This document shows, piece after piece, positions 60,901-64,000 of a stretch of DNA of 64,000 bases. Below the pieces are notes generated by a model, which searched no databases, was not told the DNA's origin, and worked only from the letters and a program-made list of their open reading frames with translations. Source of the DNA: Chloroflexota bacterium. Its GTDB lineage: Bacteria; Chloroflexota; Anaerolineae; Anaerolineales; Anaerolineaceae. The position numbers and the translations under genes are program-made. The stretch is from NCBI GenBank assembly GCA_021779955.1, contig JAJXZS010000034.1:1-64000 (forward strand), in the 5' to 3' direction. The first letter of the stretch is position 1. Each line of letters starts with the position of its first letter.

Positions 60901-62082
60901 GAGACAAGGAGCAGGGAGAAGCGCTGGTTCGATGTCAATTCGAGCCTAATCAATTACGAGGGAAAGACGGCTATCATCAGCACGGCTCTGGACGTGACCG
61001 AACGGAAGCTGCATGAACATGAGATGGAAGCCATCGTGCAGATGAGTGAGATTTTGCGCGCCAAAACTAAACTCGATGAAATTCCGCCCACGATCCTGGA
61101 AATACTGCCTGACCTGCTGAACATCGAAGGCGCGCTGATGATCACACTCGATAAGAAGAACAAAGATCTGACCCGTTATTATGGGTCGGGCTCATGGAAG
61201 GCGCTCGAGGGGATCACACTTCAAAAAGACAAGGGCCTGGCAGGATATATCATCAATTCAGGAAAGCCATATATCAACCACTCTGCAAAGACGGACGAAC
61301 ATTTCGAATTTCCCGAAATGATCCAGACAATGACCTCGATCATTGGCTCGCCCATGATCGCCCAGGGGAAGATAATTGGAGCGCTGATCGTAGGATCGTC
61401 GCACCGGATGGAGGAGTTCGAAATTCACTTGCTGATGACGATCACAGACATCGCCGCAGGCGGGATGCACCGGGCTTACCTTTATGAACAAACCCTGGAG
61501 CAGACCGAAGAACTCAAGAACGCCTACAATGCCACCCTCGAGGGCTGGGCACATGCTCTCGAATTGCGCGATAAGGAAACCCAGGGTCACTCGCTTCGGA
61601 TTGCCAATTTCACCATCCGTTTAGCCCGGCGTATGGGTTTCGATGAGAATGAGATCGAAAACCTCCGTCAGGGCGCGCTGCTTCACGATATTGGCAAGAT
61701 GGGTATTCCCGATACCATTTTGCTCAAACCGGGCACGCTTACCGAGATGGAATGGACGATCATGCGCAAGCATCCAGCGTATGCGCGCGACATGCTGCTG
61801 CAGATTCCATTCTTCAAAGGCTCGATCGACGTGCCCTATTCGCATCACGAATGGTGGGATGGCTCCGGCTATCCTCAAGGCCTTGCAGGGGAGCAAATAC
61901 CGATGGCGGCAAGAATATTCGCCATTGTCGATGCCTGGGATGCCCTGATCTCCAACCGGCCTTACCGCAAAGCATGGGATCGAAAGGAAGCCCTGGCGCA
62001 TATCATCAACCAGGCCGGGACCCACTTCGACCCCGATGTCGTCGACGCGTTCGTGAAGCTGCTTCAGGAAGAAGGCGAATGA
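57913..62082 (+). CDS. Multi-PAS/GAF HD-GYP phosphodiesterase
   Basis: The 1389-residue protein should hydrolyse c-di-GMP. After about 115 residues of weakly defined N-terminus come PAS domains near 116-240, 253-370, 379-500 and 503-625, GAF at 630-790, PAS at 795-910 and 915-1035, GAF at 1050-1190, and HD-GYP at about 1200-1385. The catalytic core is complete: LLHDIGKMGIPD, HHEWWDGSGYPQGLAGEQIP and IVDAWDALISNRPYRKAW. It has no membrane helix. It follows the diguanylate cyclase directly, giving a make-and-break pair with up to eleven sensor modules between them. Confidence 0.94.
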   Translation: MAETTINSSAVPPPSASAGGEFETFVAKVSMAACVLDSDGRILYIDPVIASDKKLKAGDRAIIHEDPVSKKKYLLNSVDQVNLPSGDEIGCVMDSSWCGQPAQFVMLEDGRAEKLAQLRESQRMMQTLVSNLPGMAYRCNFDAAWTMTYVSSRCFELTGYSQDDLANNRFVSYGELILPADRRKVWETIRSAVLENRPYQLTYRIQSKTGSLKWVWEQGRTVYSEEGKRTGIEGLIIDITDRQIAAEALVESEERYRSLLQACPDAVILIDLKSNIMLCNQRLCELVGEADPRHLIGKPVFKFLDIGQRSEQASKIARSLRKDASVREMGTMIMVNGKRVPIELNIAAVHNSSGAPNGYLIVAQNMSQQDETQRALRESDAIYRVIVEDSPQMIVRFKPDGVISFANEAFCRYFGAMRQELIGKSLEGVINRTSTGDFEKVLKFVSPQMEPLVQEYLEKKGKDDSRWVRWVTRSILDSENQFIEYQTVGEDITSQKNAEQTLSESEFRFRELLGNVKLIAIILDLQGTVTYCNTFFCDVVGMSKDEVVGKNWLESFMSIDDSIAFRKLLLECGLTGVIPAKRENLIMTRQGEQRLIAWTNTTLSDKNGHITGIASIGQDITERNFSEKIQAAIYQVSQSANQAHDLDQLYLSIHQILQELMPADNFFIALIDEEQDLLSFPYFVDQLDTQPKPKKPGRGLTEYVLRTGKTVLVNPEVFNLLVEENEVESIGTASVDWLGVPLKVENRTIGVMVAQSYSEGIRFKYRDEQMMAFVSTQVAMAIERKRVEQALRRSQKRNELIVEASTDAIFVETLDGIILDCNSVATQLYGYSHEQLCQMTVRDLVPAGTEPVMPGNIGQNLENQAALVETVNVRADDTVFPIELSMRLTTIEGDQVLVAYVRDITERKQAQNAIIESEAKFRDLAETTAAGIFIHRGEKYLYVNPAWCQMTGYGANELKEIRVFDKVSPELVEDLKERSRIHLRGAQDVDHYEIKFETRSREKRWFDVNSSLINYEGKTAIISTALDVTERKLHEHEMEAIVQMSEILRAKTKLDEIPPTILEILPDLLNIEGALMITLDKKNKDLTRYYGSGSWKALEGITLQKDKGLAGYIINSGKPYINHSAKTDEHFEFPEMIQTMTSIIGSPMIAQGKIIGALIVGSSHRMEEFEIHLLMTITDIAAGGMHRAYLYEQTLEQTEELKNAYNATLEGWAHALELRDKETQGHSLRIANFTIRLARRMGFDENEIENLRQGALLHDIGKMGIPDTILLKPGTLTEMEWTIMRKHPAYARDMLLQIPFFKGSIDVPYSHHEWWDGSGYPQGLAGEQIPMAARIFAIVDAWDALISNRPYRKAWDRKEALAHIINQAGTHFDPDVVDAFVKLLQEEGE

Positions 62083-62087
62083 CAAAA

Positions 62088-62164
62088 ATGCCCTCCAGTT
62101 AGCAACGCACCCCTTTCTGTCGGTTTTGTCCAACTTTTGGGGTGCTGTTCAGTTCGGAGGGCGT
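62088..62164. terminator. Long imperfect hairpin between convergent genes
   Basis: GCCCTCC (62090-62096) pairs with GGAGGGC (62156-62162), and inside it GCACCCC (62107-62113) with GGGGTGC (62139-62145). T-rich stretches follow on both sides. It likely stops both the HD-GYP and cyclophilin transcripts. Confidence 0.65.
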
Positions 62165-62179
62165 TTCTGATACAGTTTT

Positions 62180-62695
62180 TTATTCTTCAGTGATCGTCAC
62201 GGTCAGGAGCTTGACCCCGGGGGATTGAGGGCGCTGCGGATCTCGTTCTGGGATCGAAAACAGTACATCCAATCCCTTCACCACCTGCCCAAAGATCGAA
62301 TGCTTATGATCGAGCCAGGGTGTGGCGATGTGTGTGATGAAGAATTGCGAGCCATTGGTGTTGGGTCCTGCGTTGGCCATGGAAAGCACACCCGGTCCGT
62401 TATGCTTGAGAGAAGCATCGAATTCATCATTGAACTTATAGCCAGGACCACCCATACCGGTTCCGGTTGGATCGCCGCCTTGCACCATAAAGTTATTGAT
62501 CACTCTGTGGAAGATGGTGTTATCGTAGAATCCTTCACGCGCCAGGAACACGAAATTATTCACCGTGTTCGGCACCTTATTGGCATATAAGCTGCAAACG
62601 ATATCGCCTTTTTCTGTCTTGAAGGTGGCAGTGTATTTCTTGGTGGGATTGATCTTCATTTCAGGTGGTTTTGACCACTGCTTGGTTTGAGCCAT
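62180..62695 (-). CDS. Cyclophilin-type peptidyl-prolyl isomerase
   Basis: The 171-residue single-domain cyclophilin lacks a signal peptide. It has [41 protein letters not shown] with the active-site Arg, and [19 protein letters not shown] short N-terminal arm precedes it. It is close to the cyclophilin part of the lipoprotein at 27725 (both share NPxKxYTAT-KTEKGD), suggesting a duplication with one copy fused and exported. AAAGGAA precedes ATG 62695. Confidence 0.94.
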   Translation of the reverse strand: MAQTKQWSKPPEMKINPTKKYTATFKTEKGDIVCSLYANKVPNTVNNFVFLAREGFYDNTIFHRVINNFMVQGGDPTGTGMGGPGYKFNDEFDASLKHNGPGVLSMANAGPNTNGSQFFITHIATPWLDHKHSIFGQVVKGLDVLFSIPERDPQRPQSPGVKLLTVTITEE

Positions 62696-62749
62696 GAGTC
62701 TATTCCTTTCTTTTGACGCGAGTTTAATCATTGTAGCATATCCGTAAAA

Positions 62750-63601
62750 TCACGCGCTGCGATTTGCAGCCAACCTTGCACCGAGCGTACGTGTTGACCA
62801 GACGATCACGAAGATCAGGGTACAGGTCAGGACGATTGCAGAGCCCGAAGCAATGTTGAGGTAGTACGACAAGTACAGGCCGGTGATGCCCGAGAAAGCA
62901 GCAATGACGGCCGAAATCAGCATCATGCTCGGAAGGTGGCGGCTGAGCAGCGAAGCTGTGGCAGCGGGCGTTACCAACAGGGCTACCATGAGCGCCACTC
63001 CCACCACCTGGAGCGAAACGACGATTGCCATGGCAACGAGCCCAATCAGCATGAATTCCAATACGCGGGTTGGCAGGCGCAATGTGGCGCTCAGCACAGG
63101 GTCGAAGGAGAGCACCAGGAACTCTTTGTAGAAGAGGAAGATTCCAAGCAGGATCACCGCGCCAAAAATGGCAGTGCGGATGAGGTCACCCGTGCCCACA
63201 GCCAGCACATCGCCGAAGAGAAAGTGGGTCAGGTCGGCGGTATAGTTCCTCACCGTGGAGATGAGGGCAATGCCGAGGGCAAACATGCCTGCAAAGATGA
63301 TGCCGATGGCTGTGTCTTCCTTGATCTTCGAGGTGCGGGTTACGATGCCAATTCCCAACGCGCTCAAGAGCGCGGTGAGCATGGCCCACCAAAAGACCGG
63401 TTCGCGCGCTCCTCCGCTGATGAGATACCCCACTGCCACACCGGGCAGAACTGCGTGCGACAGCGCATCGCCAAGGAAAGCCATCCCGCGCAAAATGATA
63501 AAGCAGCCCAGCACTGCGCTGACGACGCCAACCAGGATGGCGGCAGCCATGCCGCGGACCATGAATGCGTATTGCAGGGGGGCTGTGAGGAACTCAAGCA
63601 T
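62750..63601 (-). CDS. Metal ABC transporter permease (ZnuB/MntB family)
   Basis: The 283-residue protein has eight or so helices of the ABC-3 family: FIILRGMAFLGDALSHAVLPGVAVGY (the conserved GDAxSHAxLPG block), EDTAIGIIFAGMFALGIALI and LLVTPAATASLLSR. It imports Zn2+, Mn2+ or Fe2+ with a binding protein not seen here. Start 63601 overlaps the ATPase stop by 8 bp; the operon order is ATPase then permease. Confidence 0.92.
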   Translation of the reverse strand: MLEFLTAPLQYAFMVRGMAAAILVGVVSAVLGCFIILRGMAFLGDALSHAVLPGVAVGYLISGGAREPVFWWAMLTALLSALGIGIVTRTSKIKEDTAIGIIFAGMFALGIALISTVRNYTADLTHFLFGDVLAVGTGDLIRTAIFGAVILLGIFLFYKEFLVLSFDPVLSATLRLPTRVLEFMLIGLVAMAIVVSLQVVGVALMVALLVTPAATASLLSRHLPSMMLISAVIAAFSGITGLYLSYYLNIASGSAIVLTCTLIFVIVWSTRTLGARLAANRSA

Positions 63602-64000
63602 GAGGATGTCCTTCCTCTTCGCAGCATGTATCGTCGAAAGCGGTTGTGCCGCCTGTCGTTGGGCGTATCTGCAGTTTCCCCGAATAAGCATCTTCCAGGA
63701 TATCTTCGCGGAATACGTCTGCCGGTAAACCGAATGCGAGCTGCCTGTGATTCAACAGCAGCGCCTTGTCGAAACGCTCAGACGCCATTTTTAAATCATG
63801 CAAGGCGACCATGACAGTTACCTTTTGCGGACGTAGATCATCCAGGATTTTGAAGAGCTCTTCCTGCGAAGGCTTGTCCAGCCCGCTGAACGGTTCATCC
63901 ATCAACATCAGCTCGGCATGCTGAGCGAGTGCCTGGGCGATGAACATGCGCTGCTGCTGACCTCCCGAAAGCTGGCTGATCTGACGATCTGCCAATGATA
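63594..64000 (-). CDS. Metal ABC transporter ATP-binding protein (5' end outside the window)
   Basis: Only the C-terminal 135 or so residues lie in the window; the start is beyond 64000. Seen: the signature ISQLSGGQQQRMFIAQAL, Walker B LMLMDEPFSGLDKPSQ and the H-loop ALHDLKMASERFD. These place it with ZnuC/MntA-type ATPases, and it overlaps the permease gene. The end DTCCEEEGHPHA carries a CC pair and two His, which could be a metal-responsive tail. Confidence 0.88.
   Translation of the reverse strand, partial: SLADRQISQLSGGQQQRMFIAQALAQHAELMLMDEPFSGLDKPSQEELFKILDDLRPQKVTVMVALHDLKMASERFDKALLLNHRQLAFGLPADVFREDILEDAYSGKLQIRPTTGGTTAFDDTCCEEEGHPHA

Overview
The window reads as the origin-proximal part of a bacterial chromosome, most likely a Chloroflexota (Anaerolineae-type) organism. 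This placement is inferred from gene content and not tested by phylogeny: spoVS without other sporulation genes, paired deoxynucleoside kinases, a SpoIIIAA/R3H ATPase beside tmk, many multi-PAS/GAF c-di-GMP proteins, DUF6391 and DUF4404 proteins, arsM, rubrerythrin, and scattered copies of a 'GTCATnCTGAG...GAAGnATCTTC' repeat. Promoters match the sigma-70 consensus closely, and most genes have good Shine-Dalgarno sequences.

Layout. 0-1 kb: gene-free, with a perfect promoter, a possible small RNA and palindromic repeats. 1-4.5 kb: deoxynucleoside kinase, nucleotidyltransferase-fold protein, a dense DnaA-box cluster (candidate oriC), spoVS, a second deoxynucleoside kinase and a ferredoxin. 4.6-5.1 kb: tRNA-Asn with a duplicated 3' end and an inverted-repeat element. 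5.2-13.6 kb: a mixed region with CorA, DUF4404, membrane and lipoproteins, a META protein with a decayed relative, a broken gene and a flavodoxin. 13.7-14.9 kb: arsR-arsM. 15-18 kb: radA, DUF6391 protein, holA. 18-19.7 kb: galE and DUF3592 protein on the minus strand. 20-26.3 kb: comEC, a PEMT/ICMT-like methyltransferase, an MBOAT acyltransferase with an SGNH partner, and plsC. 26.5-33.9 kb: a probable seven-gene operon pdxS-pdxT-GNAT-AAA/R3H-tmk-DsbA/cyclophilin-PrsW. 34-35.3 kb: rubrerythrin and DUF2179 protein.

35.3-39.9 kb holds the most unusual unit. It is a translationally coupled operon of a B12-binding mutase-like protein and an opine-dehydrogenase-family enzyme, followed by an AsnB homologue that has lost its glutaminase cysteine. 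A leader with an intrinsic-terminator hairpin precedes it. 39.9-43.4 kb: a GntR(YtrA)-regulated SPFH/ABC-transporter operon. 43.4 kb: three parS-like ParB sites. 43.6-48.1 kb: a YhfC-like membrane protein, a PEP/pyruvate-binding protein and dnaN. 48.2-54.8 kb: hydrolase, acetyltransferase, PLP aminotransferase, acyl-ACP thioesterase, tRNA-Leu, ychF, surE, tRNA-Arg. 55.4-62.1 kb: a diguanylate cyclase and an HD-GYP phosphodiesterase in tandem. 62.2-64 kb: cyclophilin and a metal-type ABC transporter whose ATPase runs off the window.

How parts fit. The DnaA boxes, the parS cluster 41 kb away and dnaN all suggest an origin/centromere domain, although no dnaA or parAB lies in the window. The MBOAT, SGNH and PlsC genes look like an envelope O-acylation and lipid unit. 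The DGC and HD-GYP pair would make and break c-di-GMP in response to many sensed inputs. The 35-39 kb operon resembles the logic of clavulanate biosynthesis, where an opine-like N-carboxyalkyl amino acid is closed by an AsnB-like beta-lactam synthetase. It is therefore a candidate for an undescribed small-molecule pathway.
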